From positions 1 through 25,548 of the IMG/VR virus record IMGVR_UViG_3300017714_000148: 25,548 nt of DNA; one strand, written 5' to 3'. Positions 6,957 to 15,109 of the stretch are shown one piece after another; within the stretch, counting starts at the first letter, position 1, and each line of letters begins with the position of its first letter. The stretch is from a virus. Made by a program: the position numbers and the translations under genes. Below the pieces are notes generated by a model. The model searched no databases, was not told where the DNA came from, and worked only from the letters and a program-made list of their open reading frames with translations.

Positions 6957-7789
6957 GACAAATAGCAGTAAGCACCATGTTGACCAACTTAGTAAGTATG
7001 GTTGGCGTGGACAGTTTTCTTACTGCTGAAAACACAGCGGCAGTACGGAGCTTTAATCGCTTTGGTAAATTAGCATGGGACCGTACAAGCTGGCCTTTTG
7101 CGTCCCGCTTATCCCAAGTAATACCTGATGTCCGGGTAAGAAGTGTGCAGGTAGGTAGTGGAGGAAGTGGATACACATCTGCCCCTACGGTAGCCTTTAG
7201 CGGAGGTGGAGGAAGTTCTGCGGCTGCAACTGCCACAATTAATTCAGACGGACAGGTAAACGGAGTGGCTGTGACCAACAATGGCACAGCATTTACATCT
7301 GCACCTACCGTGTCATTTAGTGGCGGTAGTGGAAGTGGGGCAACAGCCACAGCAAATCTGCTCACCTATATAGACTTTGGTACAACTATATCCGAGATAT
7401 TTAGGGTCACAGAAAATGATCCCTACGGTAGTGGGACCACAAGTGATCAGGCATTTAAAAATATCTACGCCACAGGTGGTAGTGTATATGGTGAGGCCAT
7501 CCTGCCGGATCGCAGTTCCACCTCTCCTGTATGGGTATACTACCGCGCACCATATCCAGAGTTTGCGAGTGGAGCGAGTGACTTCCCCTATGTATTCAGT
7601 GAATACGCAACAGTAGGCGCTTATGGGGACTGGCTTTCTAGTGATGGTCAATTGGACAAAGCACAGGTCATCTATCAGCAAGCAGAATCAATTTTACAAA
7701 GCGAGTTGGACAAACTCGAAAGACAAGAGGGTCAAGTAAACCCAATACAATTTATAACCTACGGCACAACTGCCGTTTCAACAGCATAG
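6953..7789 (+). CDS. Head-tail connector-like protein with inserted beta repeats
   Basis: A 278-aa protein coupled to the gene before it. Residues 1-60 are helical ([17 protein letters not shown]) and residues about 136-278 contain [20 protein letters not shown] and a C-terminal helix pair ([21 protein letters not shown]..., [17 protein letters not shown]). These flanks look like neck/adaptor proteins that sit under the portal. Between them, residues about 63-135 hold two copies of a Gly/Ser-rich beta unit: [20 protein letters not shown] and [20 protein letters not shown]. Such 'GYTSAPTV-x-F-SGG' units are common in phage surface and tail proteins. The adaptor call rests on gene order and the flanks, and the insertion is plainly visible. 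Confidence 0.68.
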   Translation: MRQIAVSTMLTNLVSMVGVDSFLTAENTAAVRSFNRFGKLAWDRTSWPFASRLSQVIPDVRVRSVQVGSGGSGYTSAPTVAFSGGGGSSAAATATINSDGQVNGVAVTNNGTAFTSAPTVSFSGGSGSGATATANLLTYIDFGTTISEIFRVTENDPYGSGTTSDQAFKNIYATGGSVYGEAILPDRSSTSPVWVYYRAPYPEFASGASDFPYVFSEYATVGAYGDWLSSDGQLDKAQVIYQQAESILQSELDKLERQEGQVNPIQFITYGTTAVSTA

Positions 7790-7795
7790 AATATT

Positions 7796-8062
7796 ATGGC
7801 ATCATCAAACGAATATAGAGGTTTAGGACTCAATGGTGGGATTTACATTAATGATACTGCCGCGAAGACTAACAGTAATGGATGGTTTGCTATCGTGGCA
7901 ACTGAGGACACTGTTATCGACAGCATCACAAGCAATGTGGATAACCTGAGTGATATAACAGCATCCCAGGATAATACCACTTTGGCTGCAAACACAGCAA
8001 TTTACGGAAACATATCTGCGGTCACTTTAGCGAGTGGTGCAGTAATAGCGTACAACATTTAA
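7796..8062 (+). CDS. Small structural-type protein, 88 aa
   Basis: An Ala/Thr/Asn-rich beta protein: YRGLGLNGGIYINDTAAKTN near the start, then DTVIDSITSNVDNLSDITA and a C-terminal LASGAVIAYNI. This layout (a Gly-rich start, 'F.AI...EDT.I', and an ending 'ltAGavIAYN') is typical of short phage neck or fibre-associated proteins. There is no clear Shine-Dalgarno sequence; the start is 6 bp after the preceding stop. The exact role is unknown. Confidence 0.62.
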   Translation: MASSNEYRGLGLNGGIYINDTAAKTNSNGWFAIVATEDTVIDSITSNVDNLSDITASQDNTTLAANTAIYGNISAVTLASGAVIAYNI

Positions 8063-8063
8063 A

Positions 8064-8273
8064 GTGCTATCGCTCGATCTCAACGTAGGAACACCGCGAC
8101 CCTTCACATCAGGTGGAGTCCCTAGTCCTGACGGAGTCCTACGCACAGAGAATGGGCGATTCATCATTACTGAGAATGGAGACTTCATCGAGTTTGAACT
8201 GCCACCTTTCCTAACCACTGAGGCCGATGAGGTCTTACGAACAGAATTAAACGAAGCAATCTTAACCGAATAA
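8064..8273 (+). CDS. Small protein with repeated T-E-N-G motifs, 69 aa
   Basis: A GTG start at 8064, one base after the preceding stop, is the only start, because the frame has stops at 8043-8048 and no ATG. The middle has a short internal repeat: LRTENGRFI then ITENGDFIEFE, and the C-terminus has LTTEADEVLRTELNEAILTE. Short 'LLTEDGxxI'-type repeats are common in phage virion accessory proteins. It sits between two structural genes with intergenic gaps of 1 and 4 bp. I cannot name a function. Confidence 0.55.
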   Translation: MLSLDLNVGTPRPFTSGGVPSPDGVLRTENGRFIITENGDFIEFELPPFLTTEADEVLRTELNEAILTE

Positions 8274-8277
8274 TAAA

Positions 8278-8886
8278 ATGGCGAATCTTAAAATCACTCA
8301 ACTCTCAAATCTGGCATCTCCAGCAGGTGCTGATGTTTTACCTATCGTGGATGACGTTGCAGGAACCGCGACCACCAAAAAGGTAACCGTTACAAATTTA
8401 ATGACACTCGCCCCGCAAGGCGATTTAGTCGCAAGCAACAATCTAAGCGATGTGGCAAATGCGGGAACATCCCGCACAAACCTCGGACTCGGAGATGCGG
8501 CTACCAAGACAGTCGGAACAGCCGACACCAATGTCATCGCGGTAGCGAGCGGAACGGTAGACTTGGGAGGCAATAAACTTGAAGACTTTGACGCATCGAT
8601 TAACGATCAAACGGGAACAGCCTACACGCTCTTAGCGGGAGACAATGGCAAGGTTGTGGTACTTAATAACGGGTCTGCGATTACACTGACTGTTCCTAGT
8701 GGCCTAGGTGTAGGTTTTAACTGCACAGTCGTACAAAAGGGAGCGGGGCAAGTGACATTCACAGCAAGTTCAACAACCATAAATAATCGCCAATCGCATA
8801 CGAAAATTGCGGGACAGCATGGAGTCGCAAGCATTTGTGCGATAGTAGCTGACACCTTTGTTCTAGCGGGTGACACAGCTTCCTAA
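8278..8886 (+). CDS. Tail-fibre-like protein
   Basis: A 202-aa protein. The N-terminus MANLKITQLSNLASPAGADV followed by LPIVDD...T.K.T...L is the usual attachment-type start of short tail fibres. Residues about 55-80 contain NNLSDVANAGTSRTNLGLGD, the classic fibre repeat 'NNLSDVANAaTARtNLGLG'. The C-terminal half is a beta domain (TLLAGDNGKVVVLNNGSAITLTV...) ending in a Cys-containing strand, as in many fibre head domains. It is shorter than typical podovirus fibres and may be a fibre base or small head spike. It precedes the LamG-like protein, so the two may form one adhesion apparatus. Confidence 0.75.
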   Translation: MANLKITQLSNLASPAGADVLPIVDDVAGTATTKKVTVTNLMTLAPQGDLVASNNLSDVANAGTSRTNLGLGDAATKTVGTADTNVIAVASGTVDLGGNKLEDFDASINDQTGTAYTLLAGDNGKVVVLNNGSAITLTVPSGLGVGFNCTVVQKGAGQVTFTASSTTINNRQSHTKIAGQHGVASICAIVADTFVLAGDTAS

Positions 8887-8891
8887 GTCCG

Positions 8892-9644
8892 ATGACTTTT
8901 ATCTTACCTAGTTTCGGAGCATCGGCTATATCCGCAGTACCTGGTGGTGGTGGGTTTAGTAACGATTATTCGCTTAGCTACGATGGCTCTGATGATAATA
9001 CTCAAGTCACAGGACTAAGTTTATCGGGTGCTACGAGTTTTTCCATGTGGTTTAATGCTCAGGAAAGCGTAAGCGGGAAAATATTTTCATTGCTTGAGCA
9101 ACAGCCAACGAGTTTATCATTTGATCTTGGAGTCGGTAAATTTAGGGTTTATCTCTACGATGGAAGCGCTTATGACGCTGGTGCTGGTGGCTTCATGGAG
9201 AATCAGTCTACTTTTACACCAACAATTTATCAATGGTATCACTTGGCTGTGACTTATGACGGCTCAATTAACCCTACGGGACTAAAAACTTACATTAATG
9301 GAAATTTGACAACGCCTGTGTCAAATGCAAGAAGCTCAACCAATTTTACTTCATTTAACACGGGGCCTAGTAAAAATTTTGAGATAGGTGCGAGAACGGG
9401 AAACAGTCGATACAATCAGCAACTGATGGACGAGGTTGCTATTTTTAATTCTGAATTATCAGCTACCAATATTTCGGACATTTATAATAGCGGTGCGCCT
9501 ACAGACATATCTTCGCTAAGTCCTATCGCGTGGTGGAGAATGGAGGAAGGATCAGGGACTAGCGTAGTGAACACAGCTAACAGTGGAACCTACGACGCTA
9601 CTTTGGTCAACGGCCCAACCTTTTCGTCAACTGTTCCAACTTAA
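8892..9644 (+). CDS. LamG/concanavalin-A-like lectin-fold virion protein
   Basis: A 250-aa protein. Residues about 23-205 show the jelly-roll lectin pattern: YSLSYDGSDDNTQVTGLSLS, SFSMWFNAQ, FSLLEQQ, WYHLAVTYDG, LKTYINGNLT and FEIGARTG, then MDEVAIFNSELSATNISDIYNSG, which is the characteristic end of LamG-like domains. A C-terminal IAWWRMEEGSGTSVVNTANSG begins what resembles a partial second copy. A carbohydrate-binding, receptor-recognition role is inferred from the fold and from its position after a fibre-like gene. It lacks a long N-terminal shaft, so it probably attaches through another fibre protein. Confidence 0.82.
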   Translation: MTFILPSFGASAISAVPGGGGFSNDYSLSYDGSDDNTQVTGLSLSGATSFSMWFNAQESVSGKIFSLLEQQPTSLSFDLGVGKFRVYLYDGSAYDAGAGGFMENQSTFTPTIYQWYHLAVTYDGSINPTGLKTYINGNLTTPVSNARSSTNFTSFNTGPSKNFEIGARTGNSRYNQQLMDEVAIFNSELSATNISDIYNSGAPTDISSLSPIAWWRMEEGSGTSVVNTANSGTYDATLVNGPTFSSTVPT

Positions 9645-9650
9645 AATAAT

Positions 9651-9893
9651 ATGAGCAGAAAATATGTAATTATAGATGCGGATGAAGTAGCTTCCGTTGA
9701 CTTTAGCCAAGTGGCAGAAACGAGTGCCAACACAGTAAGATACAATGTCTACCCTGCTGGCACGAAAACATTCGTAAAGTTTGACGGTGACACGCCTTCA
9801 TTCTTGGAAGGTAAAACTCAATACTCGCACTCCGAAATTCTCACAATTCTAGCGGGGCCTGAGTGGACAGATCCAAACGCTGGTCCTGAATGA
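9651..9893 (+). CDS. Hypothetical phage protein, 80 aa
   Basis: A short mixed alpha/beta protein (MSRKYVIIDADEVASVDFSQ ... FVKFDGDTPSFLEG ... SHSEILTILAGPEWTDPN). The pattern 'MSR.YVII.A.EV..VDFS.V.ETS..T.R...' is familiar to me as a small protein in phage fibre/lysis regions, with no known function. The stop overlaps the next start (ATGA), linking it to the lipoprotein gene. Confidence 0.65.
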   Translation: MSRKYVIIDADEVASVDFSQVAETSANTVRYNVYPAGTKTFVKFDGDTPSFLEGKTQYSHSEILTILAGPEWTDPNAGPE

Positions 9894-10333
9894 CGCGAGG
9901 CTTTATAATACTTATGCTAATCAGCCTGACAGGATGTTCGATACGATCCCTAGTAACCCCCGCCACAACGGTTGGCGGTGCGGCTTTGGGTGGTGTCGTA
10001 GGTCCAGGTGGAGCGGCATTGGGAGCAGGGGTAGGTTATGCTGGTGGAAAGATCTACGAGCTAACGGATGCGAATGAGGAGTTAGTGGACTCAATTACAC
10101 ACGGAGATGTGCAAGGTTTAGTGACGGCTGGACTAGCACAGCACCAAACAGGCTTTGAGAAATTCACAAGCACTGTGAAGAAGATCCTGATAGGAGCCGC
10201 AGTATTGCTCGCCGGATACTTAGCCATTCCGATCTTCATCGCAAAACGAACTGCTCAAAACTGCTCGAAGACAGAAGCGATTAAGCACCAAACCCGCGCA
10301 CCATTCCCTCCCAAACCAAGCACTCCAAAATGA
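9890..10333 (+). CDS. Lipoprotein with glycine-zipper and C-terminal membrane helix (candidate unimolecular spanin)
   Basis: A 147-aa protein. The N-terminus MTRGFIILMLISLTGC is a lipoprotein signal with lipobox LTGC (Cys16, +2 Ser). Residues about 26-57 are glycine/alanine-rich (glycine-zipper-like), about 60-95 are soluble, and about 104-124 form a hydrophobic helix (ILIGAAVLLAGYLAIPIFIA), followed by a basic, Pro-rich 20-residue tail. A lipobox plus a C-terminal membrane helix in one chain is the topology of unimolecular spanins, which join outer and inner membranes to finish lysis of Gram-negative hosts. Two tiny membrane proteins follow, with coupled starts, supporting a lysis cassette. 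Alternatives are a 17-kDa-antigen-like surface lipoprotein or a superinfection-exclusion protein. Confidence 0.6.
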   Translation: MTRGFIILMLISLTGCSIRSLVTPATTVGGAALGGVVGPGGAALGAGVGYAGGKIYELTDANEELVDSITHGDVQGLVTAGLAQHQTGFEKFTSTVKKILIGAAVLLAGYLAIPIFIAKRTAQNCSKTEAIKHQTRAPFPPKPSTPK

Positions 10334-10446
10334 GAAACTTAGAACTTTTAAGAGATAAATTTTTAGACCTTTCGAAAAAAGGAAAAATGATAACGGTATT
10401 TGTCGGGCTAGTCGTTGGCATCATAATCTTGGATTTACTGTTCTAA
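10330..10446 (+). CDS. 38-aa single-pass membrane peptide
   Basis: The ATG overlaps the lipoprotein stop (ATGA). The first 19 residues are charged (MRNLELLRDKFLDLSKKGK), followed by one hydrophobic helix MITVFVGLVVGIIILDLLF to the C-terminus. Its size, topology and place between the lipoprotein and the next membrane peptide suggest a lysis-cassette component such as a holin or antiholin partner. No family is recognised. Confidence 0.6.
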   Translation: MRNLELLRDKFLDLSKKGKMITVFVGLVVGIIILDLLF

Positions 10447-10595
10447 TGATCGACCGAACCTCAATATTTGGTATGGGTGGTACATTAGCCACTTTTGGTA
10501 TCTCACAATTAGATAGTCTATTCGGATGTATAGCTGGAGTAATTACTATCATTTACATGGGCAAAAAACTTTACCAAGAAACTAAGAAAAAGTGA
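10446..10595 (+). CDS. 49-aa membrane protein, holin-like
   Basis: The ATG overlaps the preceding stop (TAATG). Two hydrophobic segments lie at about residues 6-20 (SIFGMGGTLATFGIS) and 24-39 (SLFGCIAGVITIIYMG), then a basic tail KKLYQETKKK. Short two-helix proteins with a lysine-rich C-terminus ('...I..IIYM..K.YK..KK') are typical class II phage holins, so holin is my preferred reading. It lies between the spanin-like lipoprotein and the tail nozzle gene; no endolysin gene is adjacent. Confidence 0.6.
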   Translation: MIDRTSIFGMGGTLATFGISQLDSLFGCIAGVITIIYMGKKLYQETKKK

Positions 10596-10596
10596 A

Positions 10597-12243
10597 ATGG
10601 CACGATATCGCACATCTGGCAGACTCGATGATCAAATCCTCACAGACGGGGATCGTGGATTTCGTGGTATCAATTCACATTTAGAACAGACAAGCTTAGA
10701 GGGTGGGTTCGTACAGACTAGCGAGAATATGCGCCTGTCTGGCGATCTTGCAGAAACCCGCAAAGGAATAGACTTTTTAGCAGGCAGTGTAACACTAAGC
10801 TACAACGGCACAGATGAGCGTGTGTTTGCCAGCACTTTATTCAGTGACCCAGCCACAGGCACAGAGTTTGTAGTGGCAGCCACCAAGACAAAAGCAATCA
10901 TTTGGAACGATGCAAATAATAGTGGTATCGCTATAGATTATCCTGGTGGTGAGATAGTCGCAGAAGCAGACAATGCAAGCTTTGTACAATCACTTGAGAA
11001 GCTAATTTTGTTTCGTGGCAAGGACAAGACACCGCTCGAATGGGATGGTAATTACAGCAGTCCTACAGACTTTGTAGTCAAAGCAAATGGAAGCCCAGGT
11101 GCAGGACGCATACAATGTCCAAACACAGACTATGGTGTATTCTTTAGGAATCGTTTAATTATACCGCAACCCACAGATAGTAATTATACAATCTTAATGT
11201 CTGACTTATTGGACACAGATAATTACTACGCTGCTGAATCACAATTTAGAATAAATAAAGGAAGTGCAGATAAACTAGTAGGATTTTTTCCTTACCAAGA
11301 AGATCAGTTAATCGTGTTTATGCGTAACAGCATCCACATGATTAACAATATTGCGACTACCTCCGCAGCCAACACTTACGAGATCACAAGACAGCATGGA
11401 TGTGTGTCCCGTAAATCAATCGCACAGTCTGGACCACAAACATTCTTCCTGTCTGACAATGGAGTAATAGTATTATCTCCCGGTACAGATCCAGGAAAAG
11501 GGCTTGGCGTGGCAATTAGTAAAATAAGTGGTGAGACAGTACCCATGACCCGCCCCATACAGGATCAGTTTGATGATCCTAATGATGGAATAAACTACGC
11601 AGCAGCAGACAAATCATGTGGTGTGGTGTATGACAATAAATACTATCTTGCTGTACCCACAGGTAGTTCAACAGTTCCCAATGCAATATTTATATTCAAC
11701 CTCCTGACCAACACCTGGACAAGCGTTGACTCCTACCCAGCAATGGCAGGCAGTGCGGCATTTCATGTAGATGACTTTGTGATTTGCTCGCACGGATCTG
11801 TACCAACAAGACGCAGACTATTCGCATGTAACAAAACAGGTTGGTACTTGATGGAAGAAAACTCCATTGATGATAGTGGACGAAAAATAGGCAGCACAAG
11901 CGAGTCAGGCACAACTGCAATCGCAGGTAAGTTAGTGTCTCGATCCTTTACCTTTGGAGACATAGGAGTAAAGAGTTGGAGACGTGGACAGGTAGGCGCA
12001 AACACAGTTAATGCTGATGCCTTTAATATTAAGGTCAATACCCTTGACCCGGACTCAAGCACTACCGTTCTTACCCACACCGCAGATGGCACAGAGGAAG
12101 CACTGTTTAGATTTGGTACAGGTCGTACCCGTGGCTATGGGGCAAGTATAGAAATAAATGTCACAGCGGGAAGACCGAGCTTTAGACATTTAAGCTTAGA
12201 AGCAATAGGAGTAGGAGCAAATGCAAGAAGAGAGGTGGCATAA
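10597..12243 (+). CDS. Tail nozzle / tubular protein B-like (beta-propeller)
   Basis: A 548-aa protein starting one base after the holin-like gene. The N-terminus ITSHLE-type stretch (RGFRGINSHLEQTSLEGGFV) and SENMRLSGDLAETRKGIDFL are followed by repeated beta blades with aromatic motifs: QLIVFMRNSIHMINN, ITRQHGCVSRKSIAQSG, TFFLSDNGVIVLSP, YDNKYYLAVP, FNLLTNTWTSVDSYP. This propeller-like pattern ('G.vS..si...g..v.FLS..GV..l' and 'n..YyLAvP......n..iviFN..t..W') is characteristic of podovirus nozzle/stabilisation proteins such as T7 gp12 and P22 gp10. It would close the tail tip and hold packaged DNA. The stop overlaps the next start. Confidence 0.82.
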   Translation: MARYRTSGRLDDQILTDGDRGFRGINSHLEQTSLEGGFVQTSENMRLSGDLAETRKGIDFLAGSVTLSYNGTDERVFASTLFSDPATGTEFVVAATKTKAIIWNDANNSGIAIDYPGGEIVAEADNASFVQSLEKLILFRGKDKTPLEWDGNYSSPTDFVVKANGSPGAGRIQCPNTDYGVFFRNRLIIPQPTDSNYTILMSDLLDTDNYYAAESQFRINKGSADKLVGFFPYQEDQLIVFMRNSIHMINNIATTSAANTYEITRQHGCVSRKSIAQSGPQTFFLSDNGVIVLSPGTDPGKGLGVAISKISGETVPMTRPIQDQFDDPNDGINYAAADKSCGVVYDNKYYLAVPTGSSTVPNAIFIFNLLTNTWTSVDSYPAMAGSAAFHVDDFVICSHGSVPTRRRLFACNKTGWYLMEENSIDDSGRKIGSTSESGTTAIAGKLVSRSFTFGDIGVKSWRRGQVGANTVNADAFNIKVNTLDPDSSTTVLTHTADGTEEALFRFGTGRTRGYGASIEINVTAGRPSFRHLSLEAIGVGANARREVA

Positions 12244-12554
12244 TGGCGATTACCTGCACAGTGACCCGTGGTTTTACATACGCGACCGGGGTGGATATTT
12301 CCGCAGCCAATCTCAATCAGTTGGGCGAACCAACCGTAACCGTTCCAGATGTGACGGACACAACCGTAGTGCTGAAGAGTTTTGCAGTTGCGGGTCTTCC
12401 TTCTGCTGGTACTGCGGGAAAAGTGGTTTACTGCACCAACGGGGACGGAGGAAGTCCATGCCTCGCAGTAGACAATGGTTCAGCGTGGTTACGAGTAAAC
12501 CTGGGCAGTGCAGTGAGCGCAACTGATGCAGACGAATATTTAACCGCAGAATAG
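12243..12554 (+). CDS. Small tail-associated protein, 103 aa
   Basis: Coupled to the nozzle gene by TAATG. It is a beta-rich protein beginning MAITCTVTRGFTYATGVDIS, then AANLNQLGEPTVTVPDV; the C-terminal half has GKVVYCTNGDGGSPCLAV and DNGSAWLRVNLGSAV, resembling a small fibre-like beta fold with 'A..Nqlg.PTv' and 'vvY..dgddG.PcLA..dG..W'. Probably a virion accessory or small fibre protein. Function not established. Confidence 0.65.
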   Translation: MAITCTVTRGFTYATGVDISAANLNQLGEPTVTVPDVTDTTVVLKSFAVAGLPSAGTAGKVVYCTNGDGGSPCLAVDNGSAWLRVNLGSAVSATDADEYLTAE

Positions 12555-12555
12555 C

Positions 12556-12927
12556 ATGAGCAACATTCCTAAAGTAATAAAAATAAAAGACCCCAAAACT
12601 TTTCAGTTAGTTTCAAAACTAGCAGAAGAGGATAATGACAATATGAATATGCCTACCCATGCGGTAGTCAAAGGAGACGATATAGTGGGCGGTTGGAACT
12701 TATGCGAAGTACCAATGGTATTGCTGTGGCATCATTCAAAAAAAGTCGGAGCAAAAGATTCTTTAATTTTAAATCAAATACAGGAAAGCATGTTATCCGA
12801 GAAAGGTGTGGACCAGGCATTTATTGCGTGTAATTCGCACAGTCCTTACCAAAAGCACATGGAACACTTCGGATTTAAACCTGTTTGGCCTACTAACATT
12901 TTCTACAAAAACTTACCAAAAATCTAG
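12556..12927 (+). CDS. GNAT-acetyltransferase-like protein in the tail region
   Basis: A 123-aa alpha/beta protein. Strands THAVVKGDDIVGGWNLCEVP and the helix around LILNQIQESMLSEKGV precede FIACNSHSPYQKHMEHFGFK followed by PVWPTNIFYKNL. The central 'hAVV.dd.ivG.w.l' strand pair, the following helix and the late 'h..FGF' segment fit a reduced GNAT fold, and similar proteins occur in structural clusters of marine podoviruses. The acetyl-CoA loop (Q/R-x-x-G-x-G/A) is not clearly present, so enzymatic activity is doubtful; a structural or assembly role is possible. Confidence 0.6.
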   Translation: MSNIPKVIKIKDPKTFQLVSKLAEEDNDNMNMPTHAVVKGDDIVGGWNLCEVPMVLLWHHSKKVGAKDSLILNQIQESMLSEKGVDQAFIACNSHSPYQKHMEHFGFKPVWPTNIFYKNLPKI

Positions 12928-12939
12928 GAGACACTAATT

Positions 12940-15108
12940 ATGTGCGGATCAAGTCAAACACCACAAATTATACAGCCAGTTCAAAAAACCTATGGGGAAG
13001 GAATGGCAGAAGCTTTAAAGGCTCAAGTTGATTTACTTACAGGAAAGGGCGATTTTGCAGAAGTAGCGCCAGGTGGATTAGAAGGACTTCTTCCTATGGA
13101 GGAAAGAGTCCGTCAAAAATCCGCTCAAATGGATACAGATGTTCTTCAAAGAACTTTACTAGGTTCTACCACTGATGGAGAAAAGGGAACTTACGATGAT
13201 GAAGGTAGGCTTGTGGTTGGTTATGAAGGTGCTGACCTTGGTGGACCAAGGTTGCATACGGTAGATAAGCCAAGAGTTGAGGTTAGTAAGACACCTCCTA
13301 GCAGGGACTTAGCATCTGGGGGTTATATTTATCAAGTGAAATTCATGGATGACTCATTGAGTAAAAACGGAATGGAACCAATCGTTAAACAGATTCAGGT
13401 TTTACAAGATTCCGAAACACCGCCTGATCCAAATAAACCAATGACTAGTATTGATGGTTTTAACTATCAACCAGGACAGGCAATTTCTGAACATATTTCC
13501 ATTCGCCCTAGAAATGCAAAACCTATTTACGCAAAGAATGAAAAGGGCGAGATTGTAACTGACAAATCCAAAGCTGGGCAAGTTGTAGACGCACCTGGTA
13601 CGCGAGCAGGAGACGGCATGATTGATCTCCTTGGAGATAAGCGCAATGTACAGGAGTTTACCACCCGTCAAGCCACACAAGAAGATGTGAACGCAGGACT
13701 TGCATCAGAAATAGGTGAATCAATTACAGAAGCAACAGGTGACCGCCAAGCAGGGTTTGATGCAGATGGTCAATTTCTTGGTCTATCCGCATTTACCGAG
13801 GATCTTGCTCGCGGTAATCTTTCCCGCCAACGCGAAGCTGACCTAGCAGATGTGGAGCGTTTATCAGGAAGATTCCAAAATGTAATGGATGAGTACAAGC
13901 CTGGTGCAACGCAAGGTATAGAAGGGGCCTCTGAATTACTAGAAGCACAAAAAACTGCAATGACAGGAGGCGGGGACGCGATCACTTTACCAACAGCAGG
14001 TAGTAGCACTTACGGTGGAGACATTGGTACAACTCCTGTAACAATGACGGCAGCAACAATAGGTGAAGCTCCACAGCTAACTGCAAACACACAGTTTGAT
14101 CAAGAGTTAGCTAGAACGCCTGATACGCTTCGCGCAAATTTACTTGGTGATGCCAAGACTGCATTAGATTCTGGACTCACGGATCGCGAGCAAAGACAAG
14201 TCGCAGAAGCCGCCCGTGCGAGATCCACCATGATGGGCAGAACCTTTGACCAAAGCGGTGCAATAGCAGAAGCTGAAGCTCGCGTGCAGGAGGATAATAA
14301 CCGTAGAATGCAAAACCGTTCCTACGCACAGTCAGTGCTTGGTCAGGAAGCAGGATTACAGCAGGGTGATATTACTCGCGGCATGGCACAGGAAGGGCAA
14401 CAAGGGCAATTTACGCAGGCAAGAAACCTAGCACAAGCACAGCTTGATCAGCAAGCTAATGCCTTTGATGCACAGACAGCACAACAGACAGGCATCATAA
14501 ACCAAGGGCAAAGACAGCAAGCTAATCAGTTTGACCTTGGCGCAACAATGGATGCAGAGCGTTTGAACGAACAACTTAGTCAGCAGGGCTTAATGAACTA
14601 CATCAATGCAGTAGGTGCATTAGCAAGCCTTGAAGATCAGTATACACTCGATCCATTCCAAGCACTGTTAGGCCGAGGAGGAGGAGGAAGTTTACAAGCC
14701 GGACAGGGAGTATTTGGTCAGGCAGGATATGGGTTAAACTCAGGTCCACAGTACATTAATCCAGAATCAGGGCTTGGTTTCATAAGTCAACAAGATGCTA
14801 ATCAAGCTAATATGTACGGTGCGCAGGTAGCCGCAAACGCGAGCAGGGATTCAGGACTGATGAGTGGAATAGGTGCAATTGGTGGAGGTTTAATGTCAGG
14901 ACTTTTCTGTTGGGTAGCACGCGAGGTCTATGGACCCACTAATCCATCGTGGTTACAATTCCGTGAGTGGATGTTCACAGAATCACCTAATTGGTTCTTT
15001 AAACTATATGCAGAATATGGGGAACGCTTTGCCAATTGGATAAGCAATAAGCCTCGCCTGAAATCAATTATCCGCAAGTGGATGGATTCTAAAATAGGAG
15101 ACAAATAA
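12940..15108 (+). CDS. Large internal virion/tail protein with C-terminal CWVAREVYG module
   Basis: A 722-aa protein with Shine-Dalgarno AGGAG at 12927-12931. The N-terminus MCGSSQTPQIIQPVQKTYGE is typical of internal virion proteins. Residues about 395-540 form a Gln/Ala-rich helical region (LTDREQRQVAEAARARSTMM, QGDITRGMAQEGQQGQFTQA, LDQQANAFDAQTAQQTG), as in ejection proteins that line the DNA path. A Gly-rich hydrophobic stretch (SGIGAIGGGLMSGLF) leads into the ending CWVAREVYGPTNPSWLQFRE then WMFTESPNWFFKLYAEYGER...IIRKWMDSKI, a module I recognise at the C-termini of otherwise unrelated phage proteins. First of three consecutive large ejection-type proteins. Confidence 0.72.
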   Translation: MCGSSQTPQIIQPVQKTYGEGMAEALKAQVDLLTGKGDFAEVAPGGLEGLLPMEERVRQKSAQMDTDVLQRTLLGSTTDGEKGTYDDEGRLVVGYEGADLGGPRLHTVDKPRVEVSKTPPSRDLASGGYIYQVKFMDDSLSKNGMEPIVKQIQVLQDSETPPDPNKPMTSIDGFNYQPGQAISEHISIRPRNAKPIYAKNEKGEIVTDKSKAGQVVDAPGTRAGDGMIDLLGDKRNVQEFTTRQATQEDVNAGLASEIGESITEATGDRQAGFDADGQFLGLSAFTEDLARGNLSRQREADLADVERLSGRFQNVMDEYKPGATQGIEGASELLEAQKTAMTGGGDAITLPTAGSSTYGGDIGTTPVTMTAATIGEAPQLTANTQFDQELARTPDTLRANLLGDAKTALDSGLTDREQRQVAEAARARSTMMGRTFDQSGAIAEAEARVQEDNNRRMQNRSYAQSVLGQEAGLQQGDITRGMAQEGQQGQFTQARNLAQAQLDQQANAFDAQTAQQTGIINQGQRQQANQFDLGATMDAERLNEQLSQQGLMNYINAVGALASLEDQYTLDPFQALLGRGGGGSLQAGQGVFGQAGYGLNSGPQYINPESGLGFISQQDANQANMYGAQVAANASRDSGLMSGIGAIGGGLMSGLFCWVAREVYGPTNPSWLQFREWMFTESPNWFFKLYAEYGERFANWISNKPRLKSIIRKWMDSKIGDK

Positions 15109-15109
15109 C

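Noticed and set aside
8460-8476. Inverted repeat TGCGGGA-ACA-TCCCGCA
   Set aside because: It is in the middle of the tail-fibre coding repeat, has no T-run, and the codons fit the NAGTSRTNL fibre motif; probably incidental.
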